DNA of 64,000 nt from Colwellia sp. 39_35_sub15_T18. Its GTDB lineage: Bacteria; Pseudomonadota; Gammaproteobacteria; Enterobacterales; Alteromonadaceae. The position numbers were made by a program, and so were the translations under genes. The stretch lies in contig MAAE01000046.1 of the NCBI GenBank assembly GCA_002162675.1, positions 26,711 through 90,710 of the forward strand, in the 5' to 3' direction. The notes beneath the pieces are model-generated. The model ran no database searches, was not told the origin of the DNA, and was given only the letters and a program-made list of their open reading frames with translations. Positions 9,850 through 18,188 of this stretch are shown in pieces (position 1 is the stretch's first letter; each line of letters starts with the position of its first letter).

Positions 9850-11646
9850 ATGTCAACAAAACTACGATGCTTCAGCCTTGCTTTCGTCATATACCTTATT
9901 GTCTGTGTAAGTACGGCACTTTTTATTATGCCTTTCTCTTTCATCAGCTTTATTGGCCCAATAGCAGGAATGACCACTGCTTTGGTTATTTTTTTGGGCA
10001 CCAGTATATTATTGGTAACGACTGCTGTTGTTATTATCCTTTCAAGTTTTCTCTCTTGGCATTTTAATTTAGATATTAATTTAGCGATGGTTATCATTAC
10101 TGTGTTGGCTATTATGCTGCAAAGTTATTGGGCAAAGCAGCTCACATTAGCAGAGGTTTATCAACAAAACTGGCTACAATCACGACTAGCTTTACTTACC
10201 TTTCTTTTTAAAATTGGCCCTTTAACGGCAATAGTATGCGCTAGTGCCATTCTTGTTATTACCATGTTAGATAACAAAATGTTGGCGGGAAATTTATTTT
10301 ATACTTTTATTAGCAGTTGGTCGGCGAGTGTTTTATTCGCAATATTTTTTACGCCTTTATTATTGTTAATTAAAAAACCACAACAGTTAACGCCTTCAAA
10401 ACGATTTTTTATTATTTTTGCCTCATGCTTAGCTTTTATCGCTATTGGTTTGTTGTTTAAAATATCTCAAACGGTGCAATTACATGAGCGCCAAAACATG
10501 TTTATGCAAATGAAAGGTGATATAAAGCAAGCTATCGAACAAGAAGTAGCCCTAGCGGTTAGTAAATTAAACAGTTTGTCGGCTTTTATAAAGGCCAGTC
10601 AAGAGGTGTCTTCGTCTGAGTTTAACTTATTTGCCGAGCAAGTTTTTAAGGAGGACTCAGCGATAAGAGCACTTGAGTGGGCTCCCATTGTTGAACAGAC
10701 ACAAAGAGCCAATTATGAGCGGCAAGCAACAAGTATAATGGAGCAAAGTAATAGCGAAAAAATGAAAATAGCTCAGGAGCGAGAGGTTTATGCGCCAGTA
10801 CATTATGTTTATCCGAGTTTAGGCAATAGCATAATCCTTGGTTTTGATGTGCTAACCAATTCAACTGATGTACTGACTATGACAGATATTATGGCTAGAG
10901 ATAACGTTGTCGCCAGTGCGCCAATTAACTTGATACAAGATGACCATAGTAATCCCGGTGTTTTATTTTATTTACCCGTTCATGATGTTGGTAAACACAC
11001 TGAAACTCCTTTTCTAAATAACAGTCATTACAAGCGAAGTTTGTTGGGGGTTGCAGTTGCGGTAGTGCAATTTGAAGGTTTTTTTAATCAAATGTCCGAA
11101 CTTGCAAAATATGATATTGATTTGTTTATTGAAGATGTCAGCTCAACTGAGTCTTATATTTTATTTGGTATGCAACTAAATAACAGTAACCGCCATGTAG
11201 AGCAACTTGATTTAGTTATTTATTCACGCCATTGGCGCATTAATCTTGTTGATCAGCAACCTTGGCAAATGCAACAAAAAGGTTGGCAAACATGGGGGAT
11301 GCTCTTTGGGGCAACCTTTGGTGGCATTTTATTTCAACTGCTCATTTTAATGATGGCTGCGTACTCAAGTGAATTAAGTGCCCAAGTTATGAGAAAAACT
11401 CAAGAATTGATTATATCAAAAGACCAGTCTGAACAAGAAAGTATTGCAAAAACGAATTTTTTAAATACCTTAAACAAAGAATTACAAACCCCTTTGCAAG
11501 CTATTAGCCTCTTTATCGAGCAGTTGAAAAAAACACAGCAACAACAGCAGCAAGTCACTATTAATAATATTGATTTAGCACAAAAAAATATGAGTCAATT
11601 ACTTGATATGGTATTGATTTGTCGAAAATTGAATCAGGCGAATTAA
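9850..11646 (+). CDS. MASE1/CHASE membrane sensor, 5' part of a frameshifted kinase
   Basis: 598 residues. The first 200 or so are a bundle of about seven or eight hydrophobic helices typical of a MASE1 sensor. Another membrane helix leads to an extracytoplasmic CHASE domain at about residues 240-430 (FAEQVFKEDSAIRALEWAPIV and YVYPSLGNSIILGFDV are typical). A last helix near 480-500 is followed by a HisKA-like helix. There the usual SHELRTPL reads NKELQTPL, so the acceptor His is gone. The frame ends in an off-frame tail. Restoring one G between 11616 and 11617 gives MVLDLSKIESGE and joins the next frame, so the gene is broken by a one-base loss or carries a sequencing error. Confidence 0.72.
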   Translation: MSTKLRCFSLAFVIYLIVCVSTALFIMPFSFISFIGPIAGMTTALVIFLGTSILLVTTAVVIILSSFLSWHFNLDINLAMVIITVLAIMLQSYWAKQLTLAEVYQQNWLQSRLALLTFLFKIGPLTAIVCASAILVITMLDNKMLAGNLFYTFISSWSASVLFAIFFTPLLLLIKKPQQLTPSKRFFIIFASCLAFIAIGLLFKISQTVQLHERQNMFMQMKGDIKQAIEQEVALAVSKLNSLSAFIKASQEVSSSEFNLFAEQVFKEDSAIRALEWAPIVEQTQRANYERQATSIMEQSNSEKMKIAQEREVYAPVHYVYPSLGNSIILGFDVLTNSTDVLTMTDIMARDNVVASAPINLIQDDHSNPGVLFYLPVHDVGKHTETPFLNNSHYKRSLLGVAVAVVQFEGFFNQMSELAKYDIDLFIEDVSSTESYILFGMQLNNSNRHVEQLDLVIYSRHWRINLVDQQPWQMQQKGWQTWGMLFGATFGGILFQLLILMMAAYSSELSAQVMRKTQELIISKDQSEQESIAKTNFLNTLNKELQTPLQAISLFIEQLKKTQQQQQQVTINNIDLAQKNMSQLLDMVLICRKLNQAN

Positions 11647-12155
11647 TTGTTAAGTCTGTTCCATTTGATCTGCATGGTTTTTTGATGCGTATAGATGATA
11701 TTTTAAAAGCTCAAAATATGTCTAAAAACAGAACCATCACCTTATTAATAGACCCGTCGGTACCACACTTTATTAACAGTGATGAATTGCGTATTCAGCA
11801 ATTTCTAATGGCGTTGTGTGAGTGTATACATGAGCTTTATGCCATGAAGAATATACGACTTACCGTCAAAGCTCATAGTCATCAACTTAACACGGCCACT
11901 TTGTTGTTTATTTTTACCGGACATATTGATGAACAGGCCAAAGCTGAAGCACCATTTGTTGATTATATCTCAAAAGATATATCGCAATACAGTACACAAA
12001 TGGCAATGGTAAAAGAGGTTTGTCAGTTAATGAAAGGGGATGTGAGCCTTGGGGTGACTAACTCGGGTGAAAAGATTTTAACAGCAGCAATTAAAATTAT
12101 TAAAACGACCAATGAACAACAGCTAACTTATCAAGCTGATGTTTTTGATAGTTAA
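11619..12155 (+). pseudogene. 3' remnant of the MASE1/CHASE kinase (HATPase-like part)
   Basis: This frame opens with SKIESGELIVKSVPFDLHGFL, the classic end of a HisKA domain and start of a HATPase domain, so it is the continuation of the preceding kinase. The ATPase part is itself eroded: the position of the N box reads FLMALCECIHELY without the invariant Asn, and no DxGxG box is evident. The combination of a lost His, a lost N box and a frameshift suggests decay, or a sensor that had already lost kinase function before the frameshift. Confidence 0.65.
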
Positions 12156-12329
12156 ATTAATTATTTAATTTACTTGAATTTTTTACTTGTATTAGCTATT
12201 GAAATGGTTTAATTTTTAGTCAGGTTGTATGTTTTCCCAACTAAAAGTAAAAGGGCGAAAATATTTACGCAACCCATTAATATAATTTAAAGAGCATCTA
12301 TAAACTAAAGAACATAGATAAGGTCAATA

Positions 12330-12476
12330 ATGAACAAGTCATCCTCTCGAGGATTAAAGCTGACTACGGTTATTTTTGCAGTATTGGTTATGGCCGTTTC
12401 TGCAATATTAAGTAATACCTCAGTAGCTGATGACATGGATGTAAAAACAGCAAAAATAGCACAATCAGAACAATAA
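12330..12476 (+). CDS. Small exported or single-pass peptide, 48 aa
   Basis: A short frame starting at an ATG preceded by AAGG. The peptide has a basic start (MNKSSSRGLK), one hydrophobic helix (TVIFAVLVMAVSAIL) and a short polar acidic tail ending in IAQSEQ. This pattern fits a signal peptide with a tiny mature part, or a single-pass membrane peptide. I do not recognise a family. A terminator follows at 12567, which supports an expressed transcript. Confidence 0.45.
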   Translation: MNKSSSRGLKLTTVIFAVLVMAVSAILSNTSVADDMDVKTAKIAQSEQ

Positions 12477-12566
12477 ATGATAGATTCGCAGAGACTTTGA
12501 GCACCGTGCGCTATATAAAATACACTGCCTTACCTTAGGGTATTACGCTATCGTATAATGGAAATT

Positions 12567-12607
12567 TAAGCCTTGACTACCCAGTGATGAGTGGTTAAGG
12601 CTTTTTT
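12567..12607 (+). terminator. Rho-independent terminator
   Basis: The stem AAGCCTT (12568-12574) pairs with AAGGCTT (12597-12603), extended by imperfect pairs, and is followed by a T-run to 12607. It ends the small 12330 gene just before the split tRNA. Confidence 0.65.
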
Positions 12608-12661
12608 CTTGGTGATTTTTCTAGGGAGTTTTACTGGCTAATATTATAGTCATAAAGTATT

Positions 12662-12709
12662 TGGCGTCCTCGGCGGGAGTCGAACCCACGACATCACCCT
12701 TAGGAGGGG
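12662..12709 (-). pseudogene. 3' half of host tRNA-Arg(CCT), split by the integrated element
   Basis: On the minus strand this holds the anticodon loop and 3' stem (CTCCTAA, GGGTG), a T arm (GTGGG, TTCGACT, CCCGC), the acceptor strand CGAGGAC, the discriminator G and an encoded CCA. The 5' half is missing: upstream DNA on this strand does not form a D arm. The matching 5' half lies at 35897-35938, and its GTCCTCG pairs perfectly with CGAGGAC. This half therefore cannot make a tRNA on its own. Confidence 0.88.
12697..12709. repeat. Left attachment core
   Basis: The 13-bp CCCTTAGGAGGGG spans the anticodon loop of the tRNA. It is identical to the core at the right end, and the flanking bases differ on both sides. 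Confidence 0.85.
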
Positions 12710-12753
12710 GTGGTTTTTGCTTTTAAGTTATTGTAATTATAGGTGGAATTATG

Positions 12754-12764
12754 TTGTAGTGCAA
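12754..12764 (+). repeat. Candidate integrase arm site, left
   Basis: TTGTAGTGCAA followed closely by TAATAG. The same 11-mer in the same orientation lies near the right end at 35699-35709. Repeats inside both ends of an element are typical of integrase arm-binding sites; the assignment is an inference. Confidence 0.35.
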
Positions 12765-12906
12765 AATAATAGTTCTTTACGCGCGATTTTATATTTATAG
12801 TTTTTAATAAAGTGTGGTTATTGTGTATTTAAAAGTTCAATTAATGATAATTTGGGTGAAAAATTGAATAGCACTTGGAATAATTATTATTGTTTTAATA
12901 GAAAGG

Positions 12907-12983
12907 TGGCGTCTCTGGCGCGATTCGAACGCACGGCATCAAACTTAGGAGGTTTGCACTCTATCCAACTGAGTTACAGAGAC
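12907..12983 (-). tRNA. tRNA-Arg (anticodon CCT), carried by the element
   Basis: An intact cloverleaf on the minus strand. The acceptor is GTCTCTG with CAGAGAC, the D arm is ACTC...GAGT, and the anticodon stem CAAAC/GTTTG holds the loop CTCCTAA (anticodon CCT). The T arm is GTGCG, TTCGAAT, CGCGC, then discriminator G and encoded CCA. It differs from the split host tRNA in the acceptor, anticodon and T stems, so it is not a duplicate. It lies about 200 bp inside the left core and should supply the AGG-reading tRNA that the insertion destroys. Confidence 0.93.
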
Positions 12984-13112
12984 ATTTCCCTACTTTATCT
13001 CTAATTTATCTTGATGTCATTATTAAAATAGGAGGATGGTAATAAATACTTCATATCACTCTGATTTCCTACATATTAATAACATTGGCTTATTAGACCA
13101 TGCTTATTTGCG

Positions 13113-13823
13113 CTAATCTTCCATAATTGATTTTATATGCTTATTTTGTTGCCAATTTTCTATAGCTCTTTCTTGTGTTGATGTACCAATAACTGAACCT
13201 TTGGGGATCTTTGCTCGACTTTTAAAGTAATCATCAGAAAAACTATCTCTAATTCCTTTTTCAATATGAGATTTAGGCTTGTAAGCATGTTTATCAGCAA
13301 TTTTATTGATAATATTACTTAATGTGAATTTTGTATTGTTAACGAGCCATACTGCATCATCAATCGCATCTTTTAAAACCGTTTTTTTTCCTATGGCTTT
13401 TTCAAATTCACCCTTAGGTAGTTTTGCTATTACTGCTTCTTGGATTTCATCTTTATTAGGGTATTCGTACTTCCTAGAGACAATTTGAATTGTAGATTTC
13501 AAGGATTTATTTTGATCTTTAATTAACCAACATGCCAAGCTTACTGCTTTGCCAAATGGAGTATTATTATCAATTTTAATTTTATTATTCTGTTTTAGGC
13601 TTTTAGTTATTTTTATTTTATCTTTCGTCTTTTTATTTTTTCCAGCCGAAATAAACCTAGAGATTTGTTGTGCTGTGAATTCATTATTAATTATTCTCTT
13701 TTTCCAGCCTGTTTTTAATGGGTATTTTTCTCCAAGAGCTAAAGCTTGCTTCTTCTTAAAGCCTGACCTTCCTGTTAAGTTTTCTTCAAGAAGCTCTTTA
13801 GTTAATATTATTTTTTTAGTCAT
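13113..13823 (-). CDS. Hypothetical basic protein
   Basis: 236 residues, rich in Lys and Ile, with no signal peptide or membrane helix. It starts MTKKIILTKELLEENLTGRSGFKKKQALALGE. Two similar segments can be seen: FGKAVSLACWLIKDQNKSLKSTIQ near residue 88 and LKDAIDDAVWLVNNTKFTLSNII near 149, which suggests an internal repeat of a small helical module. The charge and context at the end of an integrative element suggest DNA binding, but I recognise no family. It is the first protein gene inside the left end, next to the tRNA. Confidence 0.6.
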   Translation of the reverse strand: MTKKIILTKELLEENLTGRSGFKKKQALALGEKYPLKTGWKKRIINNEFTAQQISRFISAGKNKKTKDKIKITKSLKQNNKIKIDNNTPFGKAVSLACWLIKDQNKSLKSTIQIVSRKYEYPNKDEIQEAVIAKLPKGEFEKAIGKKTVLKDAIDDAVWLVNNTKFTLSNIINKIADKHAYKPKSHIEKGIRDSFSDDYFKSRAKIPKGSVIGTSTQERAIENWQQNKHIKSIMED

Positions 13824-14335
13824 TCTATGATTATAATTTTTTAATTATTATCGCTAAATTAACACATACATTAACCGTTTTTCTATTTATAAATATGTCT
13901 GAAACCGAACTATTAATTATTTTAAAGTAACCAAGCACCCCAAAGTTCACTAGTATCACAAATCAAAGGATATAAAGTATAACTTTTCATATTTTTAGAT
14001 GGGGGAATTTATTGTTTTTCTTCACTTAAAGAAAGATCTCAGCACACTAGCAAGCTTATTGTTTTAGGGGTGTTAAAAATGGGATTGGTCAAACAAAGGT
14101 TAGCAAATATTAATGAAGATAATTTAATTGGCGAAAATACTTTTAATTGTAGGGAAGTGGTATCTTAAAATAAGTGATATTTTATATTACAGTTCAGTTA
14201 TTAGTTTTTGTAAGTATTAAGTTATTGAAAATAAAGTGAAATATTAGTTGTGGCTAATTGCCTTTTGATAACGTGAAAATATATAATTTCACTTGTTACT
14301 TAAATGAGTAACCTTGAAATTTAAAAGGTAATGTT
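13824..14335. other. AT-rich gap before the recombinase-like gene
   Basis: This 512-bp gap has no strong gene. A 29-codon frame at 14079-14168 (MGLVKQRLANINEDNL...) has GGGG upstream and could encode a peptide, but nothing else supports it. The rest is AT-rich and probably holds the promoters of both flanking divergent genes. Confidence 0.4.
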
Positions 14336-15427
14336 ATGAAAAAAATTAAAAACAGCACATTAATCTCGAATCTTTTAGCAAAGAACCTCGCTAAGAAAAA
14401 ATTACGAATGAAGCCATCTGCTTATGAAAGTTGTGAGTCAAATTCTACACATTTGAAAGAGTGGCTCGCGGATAAGCATATTGACGAAATATCTATAGAA
14501 TTTTGGGAAGATTTTTTTAGTCACTTAAGGAACCGATATTCAGGGAGCAAAACATCGCAATATAAAACAGTACTTAATGCTGTTTATAAAGAAGCAATGC
14601 TTGAAAGTTTAGTACCTGAAAATTTAGTTGAAAATATCTATGTTGGGGAAAGGCCAGTAGGAGATAAAAAAGTGTATTCTGAACAAGAAATAGAACAGCT
14701 ATTGAGTTCTGTTGTAGGTTTTCAATTTGAAAAAGCTCTAATTCAATTAGCAATTTCAACAGGGTTAAATCTTTGTGAATTAATGGCTATCACAGAGTGC
14801 GATTACGATTTTGCCAATAAAAAATTGTTAATTAGCAAAAGACTTGTTTCTGGGAAGTTAGTTAATATTAACAAAGATGGTTCTACGATGGAGGTTCCTC
14901 TTAACTTAGTATCTATAAATGCAATAGAGAAGCTGATTGAATTAGCAAAAGATCACTGTTTGGATGAATGTATGTTCATTGATAATAATAAAGCTGAAAC
15001 AGTAAAACTTAAATTCTTGGCAATCAATTCAAAAACCAATAAACGCTATGAGTCAGTAGACTTGTTTAGAAGCTCATTTTTCATAGATTATTGTAAGTTA
15101 GCAGATGTTAAATATTTAGCTCCAGATAATTTACGCCATACAGCAATTGTTCAAATGATAATTTCTGGGGCAACACTTGAATGGATTGTTGAGCAAGTAG
15201 GACATACAGATGTTAAGGGATTAAAACGTCACTATGGTAAGTGGATTGATTTAGCAGAGCAAAAAAACTGTCTAAATGATGGAGATAAAAATTATACTGT
15301 TCAAAACGCTGCTAATGATCCTCTATTTGATGCTAATCCTGTCAATAAAACGATGAAAAATCATATTAAATTCTCACTTATCTCTTTTCTTAAATCATTA
15401 TTTAACTGGGGAGATAAGGCCGCTTAA
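14336..15427 (+). CDS. Tyrosine-recombinase-like protein lacking the first catalytic Arg
   Basis: 363 residues. An N-terminal core-binding-like helical domain (about residues 25-105) is followed by a catalytic-domain fold. Box II appears as NLRHTAIVQMIISGA with R267, then GHTD with H290 and the nucleophile region RHYGKW with Y300. Box I reads TGLNLCEL, so N145 stands where the catalytic Arg belongs, and D264 replaces the box II His. The C-terminus has an extra tail of about 60 residues. It may be inactive as a recombinase and act as a directionality or DNA-bridging factor, or it may be a relic. GGTAATG precedes the ATG. Confidence 0.72.
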   Translation: MKKIKNSTLISNLLAKNLAKKKLRMKPSAYESCESNSTHLKEWLADKHIDEISIEFWEDFFSHLRNRYSGSKTSQYKTVLNAVYKEAMLESLVPENLVENIYVGERPVGDKKVYSEQEIEQLLSSVVGFQFEKALIQLAISTGLNLCELMAITECDYDFANKKLLISKRLVSGKLVNINKDGSTMEVPLNLVSINAIEKLIELAKDHCLDECMFIDNNKAETVKLKFLAINSKTNKRYESVDLFRSSFFIDYCKLADVKYLAPDNLRHTAIVQMIISGATLEWIVEQVGHTDVKGLKRHYGKWIDLAEQKNCLNDGDKNYTVQNAANDPLFDANPVNKTMKNHIKFSLISFLKSLFNWGDKAA

Positions 15428-15487
15428 GGTAGCAAATAAATATTTGGGGGAATATTTATGAATCAAACAAAGAATCTAAAGATTAGT

Positions 15488-15531
15488 ACGTACAACTGTA
15501 GGGAAAATTATTATTCCCTATAGTTGTACGT
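15488..15531. terminator. Long hairpin between convergent genes
   Basis: Arms of 18 bp (15488-15505 and 15514-15531) with one mismatch and an 8-nt AATTATTA loop. It lies between the recombinase-like gene and the convergent subtilase. There is no long U-run, but the position fits a shared transcription end. Confidence 0.55.
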
Positions 15532-15537
15532 AATTGG

Positions 15538-17175
15538 TTACAGACAAATTTCTGGTAAAGTAACCCCATCAATATTGATTTTTATGATGGGAGTATCATT
15601 ACAAGTATCATTTAAGCAAATCTGTACACCATAATCATAATTTTCAAGATCAATGTTATCTAACAACACTGTTTTTTCATCACTTGATAATAAAAATTCA
15701 GTATTTTCTTCTATCATAACTTCATCTTTTATAACTCTGACTATTTTATAATTATTTTCATTTATGCCTTCTCCATCTGCTATAACAAACTCATGCATTT
15801 GGCATAAAGGCAGGGAATTCCCGAACTGAGATAAAAATAGATCTTGGCTACAAGTGCTTTCAGGGGAAAGAGCATGGCGTAATTTATAAACACCACCATT
15901 TGTTGAAGCAACCACATAATCCATAAATTTATTTGCATCAATAAGTCCTGCACCACATCGATCACCTGAGCAATCTTGATCGGCACTAGGAACATCTTCC
16001 CGTATTGGGCTTGCTGTTGTTTTTAAATAGGTGAATATTTCATCACGGGTTAATTCTGGATTATGTTGAAGACCTAAAGCAGCAACACCTAATGTAAGTG
16101 GAGATGCTTGACTTGTTCCTTCCCACCAACCAGTATGTGTTGAGATTTCACCTTCAGAATAACTCGCACTATAACCGACAATATCAACTCCTGGAGACAT
16201 AGAGTTAACAGAACCATGATTTGAAAATTCAGCTTTATAGCCTTGCTTATCCGTTGCGCCAGAAACATAAACTCCTTCACATATTGCGGGTACGTATGTG
16301 GTCATATCTTCATTGTTATTACCAGCAGAAACAAAGATCATTACCCCTTGTTGATTGGCAAAATCAATTGCTTCTTGCATGTAACTTGGGCAGGAACCTG
16401 TTGAACCAGCAATGCTTATATTTATTATATCGGCTTTTTCAATGACAGCAATATCGTCTACTTCTCCACCAGCGGCATGAATAACAGCATCCGCTAAGTC
16501 GCTTAAAGGACCTATACCACAAGATAAAACCCTAAGTGCAATAATGTCGGCATCAATAATACCTGATATACCAATACCATTATTCGATTTTGCACCTATA
16601 ATAGAAGCGACACCTAAACCATGCCCCGTAATGCATCCTGTTGCCTCACTGACTGCATCATTAAAGTCTCGAAATTCAGGTTGACGCATTTCCCCAAATT
16701 CATCAAAGAAGTTATACCCGTAACTCCACTCCATATCTGGGTGGTCATGAAAACCTCCATCAATAACAGCAATGCGTAATTTTTTATTTTGTACAGACTT
16801 ATTTTCTGCTGATAGAATTTCACTAGAACCAGCATAAAGATCTTTACTGTGCCAGTAATACTGATTTGAAAATTCAGGATCATTAGGTTCATTATTAATA
16901 CTACTTTCTTTTACTTGTTTATTTGATGAGCGTTTTATGCTTTTAATACTTAATGGTAACTGTTTTATTGTTGGTTTTGGAGCTTTTAGCCAAACGTCTT
17001 CTTCAACCGTTAAATATTTACTATTATTCTTAATTGATTCTACTTCGCTTTCATCAACTGTTATTGATTTATAATGTTCGCTACCAACTTCTTTAACAAT
17101 TAATTTAATATCTTTTGCGTATGTCGTGTTAAGCGAAAGCAGAGTAAGCATTGTTATTAGTACTGTTTTATTCAT
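15538..17175 (-). CDS. Secreted subtilisin-family (S8) serine protease
   Basis: 545 residues. A signal peptide (MNKTVLITMLTLLSLNTTYA) is followed by a pro-region-like segment of about 110 residues. In the catalytic domain I place D139 (AVIDGG), H185 (GHGLGVASI), the oxyanion Asn in SAGNNN near 286, and S355 (GTSQASP). About 130 residues follow the catalytic domain and carry Cys pairs, which suggests an extra disulfide-bonded C-terminal domain. It is the last of seven co-directional cargo genes, 17 bp after the preceding lipoprotein gene. It probably acts in the periplasm or outside the cell; the substrate is unknown. Confidence 0.88.
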   Translation of the reverse strand: MNKTVLITMLTLLSLNTTYAKDIKLIVKEVGSEHYKSITVDESEVESIKNNSKYLTVEEDVWLKAPKPTIKQLPLSIKSIKRSSNKQVKESSINNEPNDPEFSNQYYWHSKDLYAGSSEILSAENKSVQNKKLRIAVIDGGFHDHPDMEWSYGYNFFDEFGEMRQPEFRDFNDAVSEATGCITGHGLGVASIIGAKSNNGIGISGIIDADIIALRVLSCGIGPLSDLADAVIHAAGGEVDDIAVIEKADIINISIAGSTGSCPSYMQEAIDFANQQGVMIFVSAGNNNEDMTTYVPAICEGVYVSGATDKQGYKAEFSNHGSVNSMSPGVDIVGYSASYSEGEISTHTGWWEGTSQASPLTLGVAALGLQHNPELTRDEIFTYLKTTASPIREDVPSADQDCSGDRCGAGLIDANKFMDYVVASTNGGVYKLRHALSPESTCSQDLFLSQFGNSLPLCQMHEFVIADGEGINENNYKIVRVIKDEVMIEENTEFLLSSDEKTVLLDNIDLENYDYGVQICLNDTCNDTPIIKINIDGVTLPEICL

Positions 17176-17192
17176 TTTCTTTATCCTTTTGC

Positions 17193-18143
17193 TTAATTGG
17201 CTTCACAAGTTGTTGTATTTCCCAAGGAGGGAATCAAATTATTGAGGAATTGATATTGTTGGTTAAACTTCCATGATTCCCCATCAAACGATCCCATTTG
17301 TGTATTACCAATAATTCCTGAAAATGCTTGGTACTTATCACTGTACTGATAATTTAACGAAGGTAAGGGAGGGAGATTGTCATTTGTTAATGAGGCTAGT
17401 AAATTAATGTTTCCTGCCAGTTTATTATATTCAGCCCCAGCCATTGTTTTAACGTTCATTAAAAAGGTTTTTAGTTCAGTCTCAGTGATTGAGTTATTTT
17501 GATAATTAGCTAAAGCCTCAGCTAATTGAGTGACTTCAGGGGAAGACTTTTTTTCCATAGAGCTTTGTTTTATAGCCGTAAATTCTGTTAATTTCTCTGC
17601 TATTGCGCTGTTGTCTAACCCTCCATAGAAATAAGCTGATTTAGTATAAAAAGTGACAGCATCATCAAAATCATCAAACTTGAAAACTTGCTCACTATTT
17701 TTCCATAATTCAACTTCAGCCAAAACAACTTCAACAGATGTATTAATTAAGGACAATTCAAGTGTTTTTTCAATAGCAGTTACATCACTATTACTAGAGG
17801 ACACAGTTATTGATAGCGTTGAAGTAAGTGCATTTTCTAGCTCGTTAATTGTAATAATTAGATCATTATTAATAACTTGTGCTGAAGCTTTATTAGTTGA
17901 GGGTAAAAACTCTATAGCGTATGAAAGATCTCCAGTGCCAGTGTAATCTAACGTTAATGTTATCTTTGCTTTTTCTTGTTCATTAATTGCTAGCGATGTT
18001 TCCGCTAGTGAAAATGATAGGGTTGCTGGTGGTGTTACTACTTTTGATGGAGCTGTTTGCGACTCACCTGAGCCACCACCGCATGCGGTTAAAGTGATAC
18101 AGCATAGTGTTATCATTATTTTCTTTATTATTAAATTCGACAT
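17193..18143 (-). CDS. Hypothetical lipoprotein
   Basis: 316 residues. The lipobox is LTAC in CCITLTACGGGSG, with the lipid-bearing Cys near residue 21. Residues 40-135 look like a beta-sandwich of the cadherin-like kind (LSFSLAETSLAINEQEKAKITLTLDY), and the rest is mainly helical. I recognise no catalytic motif. It lies between the zinc-peptidase lipoprotein and the subtilase in the cargo block, so it may be an accessory or substrate-presenting protein for those peptidases. Confidence 0.68.
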   Translation of the reverse strand: MSNLIIKKIMITLCCITLTACGGGSGESQTAPSKVVTPPATLSFSLAETSLAINEQEKAKITLTLDYTGTGDLSYAIEFLPSTNKASAQVINNDLIITINELENALTSTLSITVSSSNSDVTAIEKTLELSLINTSVEVVLAEVELWKNSEQVFKFDDFDDAVTFYTKSAYFYGGLDNSAIAEKLTEFTAIKQSSMEKKSSPEVTQLAEALANYQNNSITETELKTFLMNVKTMAGAEYNKLAGNINLLASLTNDNLPPLPSLNYQYSDKYQAFSGIIGNTQMGSFDGESWKFNQQYQFLNNLIPSLGNTTTCEAN

Positions 18144-18188
18144 AACTTCTCCTAAGTCGATTAGTTTTATTTTGGGATTAATAAGATG

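Noticed and set aside
12907..12983. The intact tRNA as the host gene and the split halves as unrelated fragments
   Set aside because: The two halves pair perfectly in the acceptor stem and join into a full tRNA, and the intact tRNA lies on the element side of the core.
13824..14335. A CRISPR array or retron-like RNA in the gap before the recombinase-like gene
   Set aside because: No regularly spaced repeats and no reverse transcriptase or Cas gene are present.
14079..15522. Two short frames (14079-14168 and 15457-15522) on either side of the recombinase-like gene, both ending near the DNA word TGTAGGGAA
   Set aside because: The word also occurs inside the helicase and integrase genes (near 29957 and 35516), so it is not a boundary signal, and the frames have no further support.
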